Assembly: GCA_021800165.1 (NCBI GenBank)
Contig: JAJYZF010000037.1
Span: 1 to 38,017, forward strand
Direction of reading: 5' to 3'
DNA from: Planctomycetota bacterium
GTDB taxonomy: Bacteria; Planctomycetota; Phycisphaerae; WQYP01
DNA: 38,017 nt
Shown: positions 7,260 to 16,400 of the stretch, one piece after another
Layout: each line of letters starts with the position of its first letter
How positions within the stretch are numbered: the first letter of the stretch is position 1
Translations under genes and position numbers: made by a program
Notes under the pieces: model-generated
The model's input: the letters and a program-made list of their open reading frames with translations, nothing else
What the model was told of the DNA's origin: nothing
Databases searched by the model: none

Positions 7260-8684
7260 ATGTCTAAACATTCCAGGGTTTCGCTGCGATTGCCGCCTGC
7301 CTGGACCTCGGGATTGGGTTTTTCCGCATTGGTCATCGGCTTGGGAATCGGATCTGCCCGGGCCGTGGATATCAGCGGCGTATTGCCGGTCGCGGCCGAC
7401 CAGCCGCAAACTATGGCGCTGCTGGAAAATGCCACCACCGGCGCTGTCATTTACGGCAGTGGGGCCTATGCCGGGACTTATGCCATTCAGGCCTATCTGG
7501 ACACCGGTACCAGCAGTATTCTGCTGAGTCAGGAGACCGCCAGCGCCCTGGGTGTGGGTCTGGCCACCAGTGGTGGACAAAATGTGACGATCAACGACGT
7601 AGCGCTGGGCGGAACGGACACCTACTTTGTATCCAACCCGTACAATGTGCTTACCGCGCCGTACAGCGTTAACGTTGATACTACCGTCGGCAATCCACCG
7701 CCGCCCGTGGGGTCCTTCGGAATGCCCGTCAATTCCGCCGCCATGGAGGTAAGCCAGCAGCCGGCCAATGCCCTGACCGGTCCCATCGATATCATGGGCA
7801 TGCCGCTGATGGAGGGAAATGTCACCGTCTTTTATCTGGCACCGGCCAATAATGTGACCAATCTGAACAATCTTCAGGAAACCCAAACCTGGATCTACAA
7901 GCCCGGTACATTTTATAACCCCTCCGCGCTGACGACCAATCCCGGCATTGTGCCCACGCAGTACCAGGTACAGATGAGCTTTGCCTCATTTTCTCAATAT
8001 ACCACAGTCACGCCCTCCACCGCCGCCGGCCCGATGCAGGATGCCAACCCTTTCATCGGACCCAATCCCATCACTGGTGCCGACCCCAATATCCCCCCAG
8101 TAACCCTTTCTTATACCCAAGCCACCCCTGGCGGCAGCCAGACCAACGTCGCCACGGGTAGTTTTCTCTTTGATACTGGGGCACAAGCGTCGTTTATCTC
8201 CCAGGCCGAGGCCGCCAAACTGGGCGTTTCCGTGCTCACCGATGCCAGCGGTAATCCATATCTGGTGGATGCCGCTACGGGCCAGATGCTGGCCAATCAA
8301 TTTGTGCTGCCCCTTACCGGAGCCGGCGGGGCCAGCATTGAGGCCGCGGGTTTTTACCTCGACTCGCTGACCCTGCAAACCGTGCAGGGAATGAAGATAA
8401 CCTTTGATGGTGCACCGGTGCTCGTAGAAAATCTCACCTTGGTCAATCCCAACACGGGGCAGGCCCTTACACTGGATGGCGACTTGGGTATGAATTTCTT
8501 CGAGCCGAGCATGACGGCCGACTTATCGCAGCTCAATGCGACACCCTTCACTTGGATGACCTTTGACCAGCCCAACGGCCTGCTTGGGCTTAGTCTGGTG
8601 CCCGAGCCATCTACCCTGGTTTTGCTGGCGGCAGCCACGGCCGCCCTTGCTCTGTCCAAGCGCCGCTATGGAATGCGGGCTTGA
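7260..8684 (+). CDS. PEP-CTERM surface protein with two aspartic-protease-like DTG motifs
   Basis: This 474-residue exported protein begins with a signal peptide ending near SARA (about 35) and ends with a PEP-CTERM sorting signal: VPEPSTLVLL at 447 onward, a hydrophobic helix and KRR. Such tails are processed by exosortase in bacteria making extracellular polysaccharide. Two segments look like aspartic-protease active sites: AYLDTGTSS with Asp81, and FLFDTGAQASFIS with Asp305, both followed by an ALGV or KLGV helix as in retropepsin folds. A late DGDLGMNFFEPS segment resembles the flap-distal part of such a fold. Two DTG halves in one chain would allow a pepsin-like single-chain enzyme. Start supported by GTGAGG just upstream. 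No protease activity is proven by this. Confidence 0.85.
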   Translation: MSKHSRVSLRLPPAWTSGLGFSALVIGLGIGSARAVDISGVLPVAADQPQTMALLENATTGAVIYGSGAYAGTYAIQAYLDTGTSSILLSQETASALGVGLATSGGQNVTINDVALGGTDTYFVSNPYNVLTAPYSVNVDTTVGNPPPPVGSFGMPVNSAAMEVSQQPANALTGPIDIMGMPLMEGNVTVFYLAPANNVTNLNNLQETQTWIYKPGTFYNPSALTTNPGIVPTQYQVQMSFASFSQYTTVTPSTAAGPMQDANPFIGPNPITGADPNIPPVTLSYTQATPGGSQTNVATGSFLFDTGAQASFISQAEAAKLGVSVLTDASGNPYLVDAATGQMLANQFVLPLTGAGGASIEAAGFYLDSLTLQTVQGMKITFDGAPVLVENLTLVNPNTGQALTLDGDLGMNFFEPSMTADLSQLNATPFTWMTFDQPNGLLGLSLVPEPSTLVLLAAATAALALSKRRYGMRA

Positions 8685-8778
8685 GTTCCACCAGCGTGGC
8701 AACCCAGCGGTTCCCTTTTTGTATCTGCACAACTCCCGCCCACGAACCGGTAAGCCGCCCGGCACAAATGCAGCGCCA

Positions 8779-9744
8779 TCACGACCTTAGCAACTGGAGC
8801 AGCGAGATTCCGGTAATCGCCTCCAGACACAGTTGTATGCCCGTCACCAGCACAATTGAGAGCATGATGGTACGGAACCGGCGGTCATCCATCCGATGGG
8901 ACATCCATTTGCCCACACCGGTACCCACCGGAACCAGCGGTAAAAAATAAAGCCCGATCAGCAGCGAATGCCAATCGATGAGTCCTGGAATCAGGGCATA
9001 GGGAATGAGTTTCACCGTATTGGTAGCCAGAAAATACAACACCGTGGTGCCGATGAACGCAGCCCGCGGCAACCCCTGACCCAGCAGATAAATGGCGGAA
9101 ATAGGCCCGGCGGCGTTGGCCAGTGTGGAAGCGATTCCCACCGCCACACCCGCCAGAAGCCCATTTTTATAATCCGCCTTGAGATGCCAATGCGGTGCCC
9201 ACCGCGCCCGCACCTGGTCGAGCAGCACGTACAAAACACTCATAATACCGGTAATCAGGTCCAATACGTGAATAGACCCGGACCGGCGGTTTGGGACTCG
9301 GGTAATGGCCACCGGTTTTCCCACCGACGCCTGGCCGGCCGAGCCACCAGCCACGGTGGCGGAGGTGCCCACCGGGTCGGCGGTGGAATGAGCATGGGTG
9401 GCCGGGCGCACCGCCGAGAGCAAAATCATCGATCCAATCAAAATGCCCAGCAGCGTGCCGGGAGCCAGCCGTCGCAGCACGCCCCCATCCCAGGTACCCC
9501 AGTGGTAATAGACGGAAAAAATATCACTGGCCACCAGAATGGGCAGTAAAATGGCGTTGCCATGCTGGGCCCCAAACGCCAGGGCAAACATCACCACTCC
9601 CACAATGCCCAGCCCACCGCCAAACCCGGATTTGGCGATGCCCACCACCAGCACGCCCACGGCCGCGAGCATCCATCCAAGCCAAGGCGAAATATGCGAA
9701 CCAAATTGCAGCAGGGCGGCAGGCTCCACAAAGTTTCCCGACAA
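8779..9744 (-). CDS. TauE/SafE-family membrane transporter
   Basis: This is a polytopic membrane protein of 321 residues in the sulfite exporter TauE/SafE family (DUF81), whose members export sulfite, sulfoacetate or related organic anions. The first repeat shows the typical VGIAKSGFGGGLGIVGV segment and GNAILLPILVASDIFSV, and the second repeat shows ASTLANAAGPISAIYLLGQG. A poorly conserved hydrophilic linker of about 45 residues (roughly 115-160) separates the halves. Its substrate cannot be told and no sulfur-metabolism genes are nearby. It converges with the PEP-CTERM gene across 94 bases. Confidence 0.88.
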   Translation of the reverse strand: MSGNFVEPAALLQFGSHISPWLGWMLAAVGVLVVGIAKSGFGGGLGIVGVVMFALAFGAQHGNAILLPILVASDIFSVYYHWGTWDGGVLRRLAPGTLLGILIGSMILLSAVRPATHAHSTADPVGTSATVAGGSAGQASVGKPVAITRVPNRRSGSIHVLDLITGIMSVLYVLLDQVRARWAPHWHLKADYKNGLLAGVAVGIASTLANAAGPISAIYLLGQGLPRAAFIGTTVLYFLATNTVKLIPYALIPGLIDWHSLLIGLYFLPLVPVGTGVGKWMSHRMDDRRFRTIMLSIVLVTGIQLCLEAITGISLLQLLRS

Positions 9745-9842
9745 CCAAGCTTAATTCTAACCGCAAACGCCATCCCTGACACAGGCCTGAACCGGCCCGC
9801 GAATATGCCCGCCGCACCCTTGGCCACGCCGGACGATGAACC

Positions 9843-9873
9843 TTGACAATGCCGTTGTTATGCGTAGTCTAAT
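9843..9873 (+). promoter_or_regulatory. Promoter pointing into the tRNA-Asn repeat array
   Basis: A perfect TTGACA at 9843-9848 is followed by TCTAAT at 9868-9873 (spacer 19, long) or TAGTCT at 9865 (spacer 16). It ends 15 bases before the first tRNA-like copy, the usual distance for a tRNA promoter. It may be the ancestral tRNA promoter. Confidence 0.5.
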
Positions 9874-9888
9874 GCAACCTCGCTGCTT

Positions 9889-10101
9889 TCCGCGGTAGCT
9901 TAAGTGGTTGAGTCCCGATAGCCATCGGGATTAACCGATGAGCTAAAGGGCGAGCGAAGCGCGGCTGTGGCCGCGAAACGGGAGACGGGAGTAAACCGGC
10001 ACGCTGCGCGGGTGAAGGGCTTTGGGACGCGGCTTGCCAAAATTTCTTTGCGCTGTGCGAAGAAATTGCCGGATTGTGGCATAATATGGAGCGGAACGTT
10101 T
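9889..10101 (+). repeat. Tandem 212-base unit, copy 1, with broken tRNA-Asn 5' half
   Basis: The copy starts with the tRNA acceptor strand TCCGCGG and a degraded D-arm (TAGCTTAAGTGGTTGAG). The anticodon arm is then replaced by the palindrome TCCCGATAGCCATCGGGA. After TTAACCGAT the tRNA sequence is lost and a GC-rich filler with GGGAGACGGGAG follows, ending in CATAATATGG and CGTT just before the next copy. It cannot fold as a tRNA. Confidence 0.85.
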
Positions 10102-10313
10102 TCCGCGGTAGCTCAATGGTAGAGTCCCGATAGTCATCGGGATTAACCGATGGGCTGCGGGGCGAGGGAAGCGCGGCTGTGGCCGCGAGACGGGAGACGG
10201 GAGTAAACCGGCACGCTGCGCGGGTGAAGGGCTTTGGGGCGCGGCTTGCCAGAATTTCTTTGCACTGTGCGAAGAAATTGCCGGATTGTGGCATAATATG
10301 GAGCGGAACGTTT
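10102..10313 (+). repeat. Tandem 212-base unit, copy 2, with broken tRNA-Asn 5' half
   Basis: This copy is nearly identical to copy 1 over its whole length. It keeps the exact tRNA-Asn acceptor and D-arm (TCCGCGGTAGCTCAATGG onward to TAGAG) and then carries TCCCGATAGTCATCGGGA where the anticodon stem should be, before TTAACCGAT. The T-arm and 3' acceptor strand are missing, so it is a tRNA remnant. Confidence 0.85.
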
Positions 10314-10385
10314 TCCGCGGTAGCTCAATGGTAGAGCAATCGGCTGTTAACCGATTTGTTGTAGGTTCGAGTCCTACCCGCGGAG
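10314..10385 (+). tRNA. tRNA-Asn (anticodon GTT)
   Basis: The sequence folds as a full cloverleaf: acceptor TCCGCGG with CCGCGGA, D-stem GCTC with GAGC, anticodon stem ATCGG with CCGAT around the loop CTGTTAA (anticodon GTT), T-stem GTAGG with CCTAC around TTCGAGT, and discriminator G. CCA is not encoded. It is the only intact member of the array and marks the left edge of the accessory island. Confidence 0.96.
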
Positions 10386-10398
10386 TTTGGAGATCGTC

Positions 10399-10669
10399 AT
10401 GGCCGGCTATGACGTTTATATTCTTGAGAACCCGGCGGGCCGTCTTTATGTTGGCTCCACATCTGATCTGCCAAGTTAGATTGGAGCACCACAACGAAAC
10501 CCCGCTCGAAAAGCCGGGATGGACTCAAAAGAACGGCCCGTGGCCGCTGGTTTGGAGCGAGGGCCATCATTTAGACTGTGCCAGCGCCGTCCGGCGCGAA
10601 CGCCAGATCAAAGCGAAAAAATCCGCCCGATGGATCAGGGAGCATCTGCTGCGCCGCCTAGACTTTTAG
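10399..10669 (+). pseudogene. GIY-YIG endonuclease, frameshifted
   Basis: The first 26 codons read MAGYDVYILENPAG onward to LYVGSTSDLPS, the GIY-YIG strand-pair with the VYIL and LYVG motifs, and then hit TAG at 10477. From there another frame gives the rest of a UPF0213-type domain: RLEHHNE, WTQKNGPWPLVWSEGH and VRREREIK-like VRRERQIKAKKSARWIREHLL, ending at 10669. Removing one T near 10476 would restore a single chain of about 90 residues. GGAG precedes the ATG by six bases. Small GIY-YIG proteins of this sort are presumed DNA nucleases of unknown role. It starts 14 bases after the tRNA. Confidence 0.85.
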
Positions 10670-10761
10670 CACCCTCGCGTGATCGACGGTGGTGCCGGTC
10701 GTCGGAGGGAAAAAAGGTCGGTGGAAGCAGACTGTTACGCTGGTAAGACATGCTCCGGCTG

Positions 10762-10790
10762 TTGACTGGGTATGCTATAGGGTATAGCAT
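10762..10790 (+). promoter_or_regulatory. Promoter overlapped by a perfect palindrome
   Basis: TTGACT (10762-10767) and TAGCAT (10785-10790) lie 17 bases apart. The spacer and -10 are covered by a perfect inverted repeat, ATGCTATAGGGTATAGCAT (10772-10790), eight bases each side of GGG. A repressor bound there would block the promoter. Confidence 0.55.
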
Positions 10791-10810
10791 ATCGAGGAAG
10801 CGTTAATAAT

Positions 10811-10831
10811 AGGAGGTATTCGATGGGTTAA
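10811..10831 (+). other. Two-codon reading frame behind a strong Shine-Dalgarno site
   Basis: AGGAGGT is followed five bases later by ATG GGT TAA, so the best ribosome site of the region encodes only Met-Gly. It may be the broken start of a lost gene, or a minimal leader frame before re-initiation at the ATG at 10839. Confidence 0.4.
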
Positions 10832-10838
10832 TTTGAGA

Positions 10839-11450
10839 ATGCCCGAGGCAAGCGGGTCGGTGATGGGTGCTTTGGTGGCGACGCCGTCGCCATGTTGCGA
10901 TACGCCAATGCCTATCTCGCGGGTGGGCATACAGCGGTCGCTCCTCTGGGTGCTGTTTTCCGCGATCTTCTCCCTGGCCGCGCCCGTGGGGCATTCTGGC
11001 AAAAAACGGCCTGCCAGGTCTCCACCCACCTGGGTGCAGTGCGGGTTGTCTCGCCCGGCGCTGTGTCCGCATGGACCGCAGCCGCTGGCGGCGCTCGATC
11101 GAACGAAGAACGGCATCACGGTGCGATCCAAGAGCGCGGTGATCGTCGCGGACACGCTGGAAGGCCGCGGAATCAATTATGGATACGAGAAGCCACTTTC
11201 TAAACCAGGTAAACTACGGAACTTCCGGCTGTCGGATTTCAGGGGCGGCTACCAGGGTGATGTCTATTACCGGGAACATATCGGGATGCTCGACGTGCCA
11301 GCCTATCGCGATGCGTCGGAAGAGAAACTGGCCTGGTACAAGACCACGGGCTTCTTTGACCAGTTGATTACCTCAGAAGATGCTCCGAACGGAGGCATCG
11401 ACGCGGGTGCGATCCAGCGATTGGCCCGGACCCGAATCCTGGGCGAGTAG
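10839..11450 (+). pseudogene. Fragment ending in a nuclease-like C-terminal domain
   Basis: Only the last 115 residues, from about 11105, look like a real protein. They contain VRSKSAVIVADTLEGRGINYGYEKPL, then NFRLSDF, GDVYYREHIGMLDVPAYR, KLAWYKTTGF and SEDAPNGGIDAGAIQRLARTRILGE (quoted in parts). This pattern is known from the C-terminal end of UvrD/Rep-like helicases and related defence nucleases, where a PD-(D/E)XK-type nuclease domain follows the helicase. The first 90 codons show no family resemblance and their composition suggests that the frame is not original there. It is therefore a truncated remnant at the edge of the Wadjet-like operon, 65 bases before its first gene. Confidence 0.5.
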
Positions 11451-11456
11451 GGGTGT

Positions 11457-11462
11457 TATACT
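11457..11462 (+). promoter_or_regulatory. Possible -10 box of the MukBEF-like operon
   Basis: TATACT (five of six bases of the consensus) lies 54 bases before the first gene of the operon. The -35 region is not recognisable, so transcription could also come from the palindromic promoter at 10762. Confidence 0.35.
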
Positions 11463-11515
11463 GTGAAATCGCTCTGTCCCAAGCGGTACAACAGGGCGCG
11501 ACGGAGCCAATCATT

Positions 11516-12832
11516 ATGGAACAGTCAGTACAGGATGCCTCGCTTCGCGTCATCGCCTCCCTTCATCGCGACGGGATCGGTTTGGAACTCAAACCCGTGG
11601 ACCTGTGCTTTCTCGTCGCACTCCAGACTCGTGCGAGCCAGAGCAGTTTGACGTGCTTCGAGGAGGAACTGCTCCTCGACGTCTTTGAGCAGGTGTGCGA
11701 TGCCGTCGATCCGGACGGCGAGAACCTGCGCAAGAGGGCGACGAACGCGATCCGGCGTCTCCGCGCGCAACGTCTTCTGTCACGTGTCGATGGTGCTGGA
11801 ATCATAAGGGCCGGGGACTACTCCATGACCCGGTTGGCTTCCGGCATCGTCGAGTTCTTCATGGCTGATCAGGTTCTCACCTGCGAGAGCCTGTCCCTGC
11901 TAACAAAAGCACTTCTGGCGAGCCTATTCCAGATCAGGACGGAGGCCAAGAAGGCCCAAACGCCAGATGAATGGAGGCAGCACGTTGTGGGGCCGCTTCG
12001 AGTCACGGTGGGCGATCTCGTTGCCGGCATCGAACGTCGGCAACGTGGTCTGGATGCCCAACAGGAGCAAGTCCGCAAGCAGATCGGCGAGTTGCTGGAG
12101 GCGGACTGGTTTGCCGCCGTTGATCAGTGTCAGCAACTGTTGGACGACACCACGACGACTCTGTCAGAACTCAACTCCGTTCTTCTTCACGACACCCACC
12201 AGATTTTGACCGTGCTCAGTGACATTGAACAAGTAGCTGCCCAGGCCGGCATGTCTGACGCCGAGGAAGCCACTCAACGGGTCTCCGAACAAGTAGACCG
12301 CGTGACGGCGTGGGGCCACACGCGCCAGTTGGCGTGGTCAAGTTACTACCAGTATGTCCATCGGTTTCTCCGGGACGTCGTGCGCCTGGACCCATCAAGG
12401 GCCTTAAGCGAACGCCTTCGCAATCAACTGGCGGACTGGACAAGGCAGCCGTTCTTCTGGGTTGTCGCGCAAGCCTCAAGAATCCGCGTGCTGCGGGAGA
12501 ACGCAGTTCGGGAGCAACGGCCCCCGGTTATCCGCCCCCCGCAGGACCGTGAAGTGCCGCTCGAATATGTCCCCTCCGATAGGGAAGCCACCGTACTGGA
12601 GGATCTCGTACGAGCAGTTCTAGCTGATGGTAAGGCGACGTTGTCGGAAGTGCTGGACGTGGTTTTGCCTGAAGTCGAGTCCGCCAAGCGCTTCGCCGTA
12701 GTGGGTCGAATCGCCGCTCAGATTGTCGCCGAGGGTGCCCCTCATTCGGCCCGAGAACGCCCTTGGGTGCAAGTTCCCGGCGAAATCGAGGTCGAGGAAT
12801 GGGTGTTGGCGGGAGGACAAATGCATGCATGA
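11516..12832 (+). CDS. MukF-like kleisin of a Wadjet/MukBEF-type condensin (JetA position)
   Basis: This 438-residue protein reads as a MukF homologue along most of its length. The N-terminal winged-helix region (about 15-110) shows PVDLCFLVAL and LRKRATNAIRRLRAQRLLSR, matching the MukF pattern PVDRLSFLLAV and RANNAINDMVRQRLLNR. The middle keeps the MukF helical block: LRVTVGDLVAGIERRQRGLD, then EQVRKQIGELLEADWFAAVD, then LLDDTTTTLSEL. A C-terminal winged helix (about 345-438) follows. MukF bridges the two SMC heads and carries MukE. The start at 11516 has GGAG nine bases upstream and fits the MukF N-terminus; 21 earlier codons do not. Its stop overlaps the start of the next gene by eight bases. 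In defence nomenclature it is in the JetA/MksF position. Confidence 0.85.
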   Translation: MEQSVQDASLRVIASLHRDGIGLELKPVDLCFLVALQTRASQSSLTCFEEELLLDVFEQVCDAVDPDGENLRKRATNAIRRLRAQRLLSRVDGAGIIRAGDYSMTRLASGIVEFFMADQVLTCESLSLLTKALLASLFQIRTEAKKAQTPDEWRQHVVGPLRVTVGDLVAGIERRQRGLDAQQEQVRKQIGELLEADWFAAVDQCQQLLDDTTTTLSELNSVLLHDTHQILTVLSDIEQVAAQAGMSDAEEATQRVSEQVDRVTAWGHTRQLAWSSYYQYVHRFLRDVVRLDPSRALSERLRNQLADWTRQPFFWVVAQASRIRVLRENAVREQRPPVIRPPQDREVPLEYVPSDREATVLEDLVRAVLADGKATLSEVLDVVLPEVESAKRFAVVGRIAAQIVAEGAPHSARERPWVQVPGEIEVEEWVLAGGQMHA

Positions 12833-13490
12833 ATCGGCCTTTCACCAACTCGAAGAAGTCATTCAGGATTCTCTTTTTCCAGTGATCGACTTGGCCTTAC
12901 GGGCCGGTCGGCACGTCGACCGTGACGACGGCGAGCGTTATGCGTTCGTATTGGACGCTCAGAGCCTTCTGGAGTCGTTCTATCGTCGTTACGGCTGCGA
13001 GTTGATCCACGCCAGCGACGGATTCTTCTATCTATTGCCCGTTGGCGACCAGATGGGGCGCAGGCATCTGACAGCGGGCGAGATGCTCGTGGGACAGACA
13101 TTGGCGCTGCTGTACTTAGAACCAACGACGGTGCAGGCCGGGGGCGTGACCCAGCAATCGGTTGTGGTGGCGAGGCTCGCGAGCCTCGTGGGAGAGCGAG
13201 AACTGATCAAGGCACTCAACCCACGACGGCGGAGGTATGACGAGCGAGTAGCTCAAGAAACCGTTCGCACTGAGATTGCCAAGGCCCTGCGGGGTCTGGA
13301 ATCCCTGGGCTTTGTCGATCTCGAAGAGGGGGAACAATTGCGGTTGCGGCTAGGATTGCTGCGCTTCGCCGAGGCGGTTCGCGGGTTAAATGAACCGGCT
13401 GACGCCCTCTCGGGCCTGATTGCCGAGGGCAAAGCCGTGGCCCAAACCCCCGGTGATGAAGATGAAGAACCTGAGGAGGCCGGGATATGA
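12825..13490 (+). CDS. MukE-like subunit (JetB position)
   Basis: This 221-residue protein matches MukE (about 230 residues in Escherichia coli). LFPVIDLALRAGRHVDRDD, then YAFVLDAQSLLESFYRRYGC, then ELIHASDGFFYLLP, corresponds block by block to the MukE pattern [38 protein letters not shown]. A later QQSVVVARLASLVGERELIKAL block and a winged-helix end rich in acidic residues follow. MukE binds MukF and DNA and regulates the SMC ATPase. The start at 12825 has GGAGG eight bases upstream; earlier in-frame codons lie within the kleisin gene. Its TGA overlaps the ATG of the SMC gene (ATGA), which indicates translational coupling and fixed stoichiometry. Confidence 0.87.
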   Translation: MHESAFHQLEEVIQDSLFPVIDLALRAGRHVDRDDGERYAFVLDAQSLLESFYRRYGCELIHASDGFFYLLPVGDQMGRRHLTAGEMLVGQTLALLYLEPTTVQAGGVTQQSVVVARLASLVGERELIKALNPRRRRYDERVAQETVRTEIAKALRGLESLGFVDLEEGEQLRLRLGLLRFAEAVRGLNEPADALSGLIAEGKAVAQTPGDEDEEPEEAGI

Positions 13491-16400
13491 CGCGTACCCG
13501 AGCCACAGCCCTGGTCTTGGTTAACTGGAAGGGCGTCTTCTACGAGCGATACCAGCTTGACAAGCACGTGACGGCCCTGGAAGGCTCCAATGGCGCTGGG
13601 AAAACAACGGTTCTGATCGGCTGTTATGTTGTCCTCCTGCCCGATATGACACGACTGCGTTTTGCCAACGTGGGTGAATCGGGCAGCACGGGCGGGGACA
13701 AAGGGCTCTGGGGTCGCCTCGGTGAACAGGGCAGGCCTTCTTACGCGGCCTTGGAATTACGACTTCCCGAAGGCAATCGGATCGTGGCCGGCGTGCAATT
13801 ACATCGCCGGGGTGAGCCCACCGTTGAGCTCAACCCTTTTGTAATTACGGGGATCAACGACACGACGAAACTTCAGGATGTTCTGTTGATCCGCGGGGAA
13901 ATGGATGCAGTGCCGGAGATGAATGAGCTCCGGGAATCGGCGGCGCGATGTGGCGCGCATTTGGAGGCCTTCGGTGCAACCAAGGAATACTTCGCACGGC
14001 TTTTCGATCTGGGCGTCACGCCATTACGGCTTGCCAGCGACGAAGACCGAACTAAGTTCAACGAGATGCTGCGGACCAGCATGACTGGCGGAATCTCGCG
14101 TGCCCTTACCGCTGAATTGCGGGACTTTTTGCTCAAGGAGGAGAGCGGCTTGGCGGACACGCTCAGGCGCATGAGGGCGAACTTGGATGCGTGCCGTCGC
14201 ACCCGCATTGAAGTGGAGGATTCCCGGCGGCTTGAGCAGGAGATTTCGGGCATCTACGAGGCCGGGCAGGAGATGTTTGCCGCCATCGTCCACGCCATCC
14301 GGGAGCGCGCCGATGAACTTGGGAACAAGCTAAAAGAGGCTGAGCGCCTCCTGCAAGAAGTCGAGGGCGAGCAGAAGAAGTTGAACCACGAAATCACCGA
14401 GGGCAAGGCCAGGCAGGGAGAACTTCAGGCGCGGCTGGTTGAGGCCAAACGGCAAGCCGAGGCGGCCCACACTGCCGTTGATCGCGTCCGCCAAGCCAAG
14501 GAACTTCTCTCGCGGATTTGCGCGCACACGGGCCAGCGCGATAACGCAAGAAGGACTCAAGAAAGCCTCATGGCAAAACGTGACAAGGCCGACGAGGATC
14601 GATCCCGCGCCAACCGCGTTCGTGATTTAGCTCAGGATGCATACACCAAGGCTGCACACGGGATGGCAAACACCCAAAGCGGCCTGGAAGAACTGTCGCG
14701 GCGAGCGGCAGCGCACCGGACGGTGGTGGGACGCCTCGCAGAAGCTCGCCGTCTGATGCCCGAGCAGACGATTGACCCGGCAAACATCGGGATAGCGCTG
14801 GACGCAACGCGGGCGGCACACGAATCCGTCCAAGCCGAGTGGCTGGAGAGCGACAGGACACTCTCGAGCGCTGAACGTCACCGACAAGAATTCGGGCAGG
14901 TCATTGCAGCCTTGGAGAGCATCGTCAACGAGGACGTTGAACCCGTCGCGGCCTTTGCCTGCGCCCGTGAGGCCCTCCAGAGTCTCCGCGACCTAGATGC
15001 CTGCGCGAAGCAGCGGGCCATTTTGACAACAGAAGTTCCGGTGGCTCGCCAGTCAGTCCAGCGGCAACAGAAGGCCCAGTATCTCGCTCGGACACTTGGC
15101 AGGCCCGCCAACGCTATCGCATCATCGCAAGACGCAAATAATGCCTTGACCGAGACCGACAATGCCCTGGCAGCCGCAACTGAAAGGCATAGGCAGGTGG
15201 AGCAACGCCTGTCGGCAGGCGAGCACACGCTCGGGAGATGCCATGAACAGATTCGAGACCTTGAGCTGAGGCTTGCGGCCTGGCGACAAGCGAACAACCT
15301 CGCCCTTCCTTTGGAGCAGCGCTGGGGAATTATCTTGCGCACGCGCGAAGCAATTATTACCTTCCGTGCGGAGATCAATGGCAAACTTGGTGAACGGCGA
15401 GCAGAACTCGCTGTGGTTGAGGCGAGAGAGAAAGACCTCCATGCGCAAATCACGCAACTCGAACAGTCGGGCGGGGCATTCTCGTCGGAACTTCTCAAGG
15501 CCTGCGACACGGTTGAGGGCGAGTTGCTGGCCGGACGATTCGAGGAATTGAGCGAAAGTGACGCGGCTCTGTATGAGGCGTTGCTTGGTCCCCTGGCCCA
15601 AGCGATAGCTGTGGAAGATGTCCAATCTGCTGCGGCGGCATTGGCCAAGTCCGATGATCGGCCCGATTCTGTGTGGCTCGTTGGGGCCGAGAGCCCGTTG
15701 CCCTTGGATGAACATAATCGGCCCCCCGGAGACTTGTTGGGGCGCGATGTATTGGTTCCCGGAGTGACCGGCGCGAGGCTGACGCGCTTGCCCAACCAGC
15801 CGACCTTGGGGCGACGTGCTCGTGTGCGCAAGATCACTGAGCTCCGTCGCCAGGAGGCGGAGGCCAAACACCAGATTGAATCGCTGCATACCGTTCTCCG
15901 AGACACGCAGGTTGTTCTCACAACAGCCGATCATCTGCTTGCCGAGGTGGACTTGCTCCAAACTGGCGATCCCTCAGTAAAATTGCAGCAAGCCAATGAT
16001 CAACTCCGGCAGGCTCAAGAGGCCCAGTCCCGACATCGGGCGGACATGGACGCGGCACAGGGCGAGATCAGCACGCTAAGTCCCCGCCAAAAGTCTTTGC
16101 GCGACCTCATCCAGATCGCGTGGTCTCTCGATGAACCGGATCAGGCAGCCAAGCTGGATCAGATGCTACAGTCGCTCGCGGCGGCCAAGGCGGCTGCCGT
16201 GGAGACTCAGCGTGTGGCGCAAGATCGCGCGTTGGTGGAGCAGCGGATTGATGTACTGCGAACGCCGCCGTTGTCTGATGCCCAGGTGGATGCGTTACGC
16301 AAACACCACCAGGAGATGGAACGACGGCTGGATGCTTTGCAGCTTGCCATCCAGGCAACCCAGTACGTTCAGGAGCATCTTTCCGCTCTCGACTGGATCG

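Noticed and set aside
9889..10313. Possible two-unit CRISPR or two additional tRNA genes
   Set aside because: The 212-base units are far too long for CRISPR repeats, and both tRNA-like parts lack the T-arm and 3' acceptor strand.
14878..15921. 347-codon minus-strand frame inside the SMC gene
   Set aside because: It is Ser/Arg/Cys-rich filler opposite the coiled coil and hinge of the MukB-like protein.
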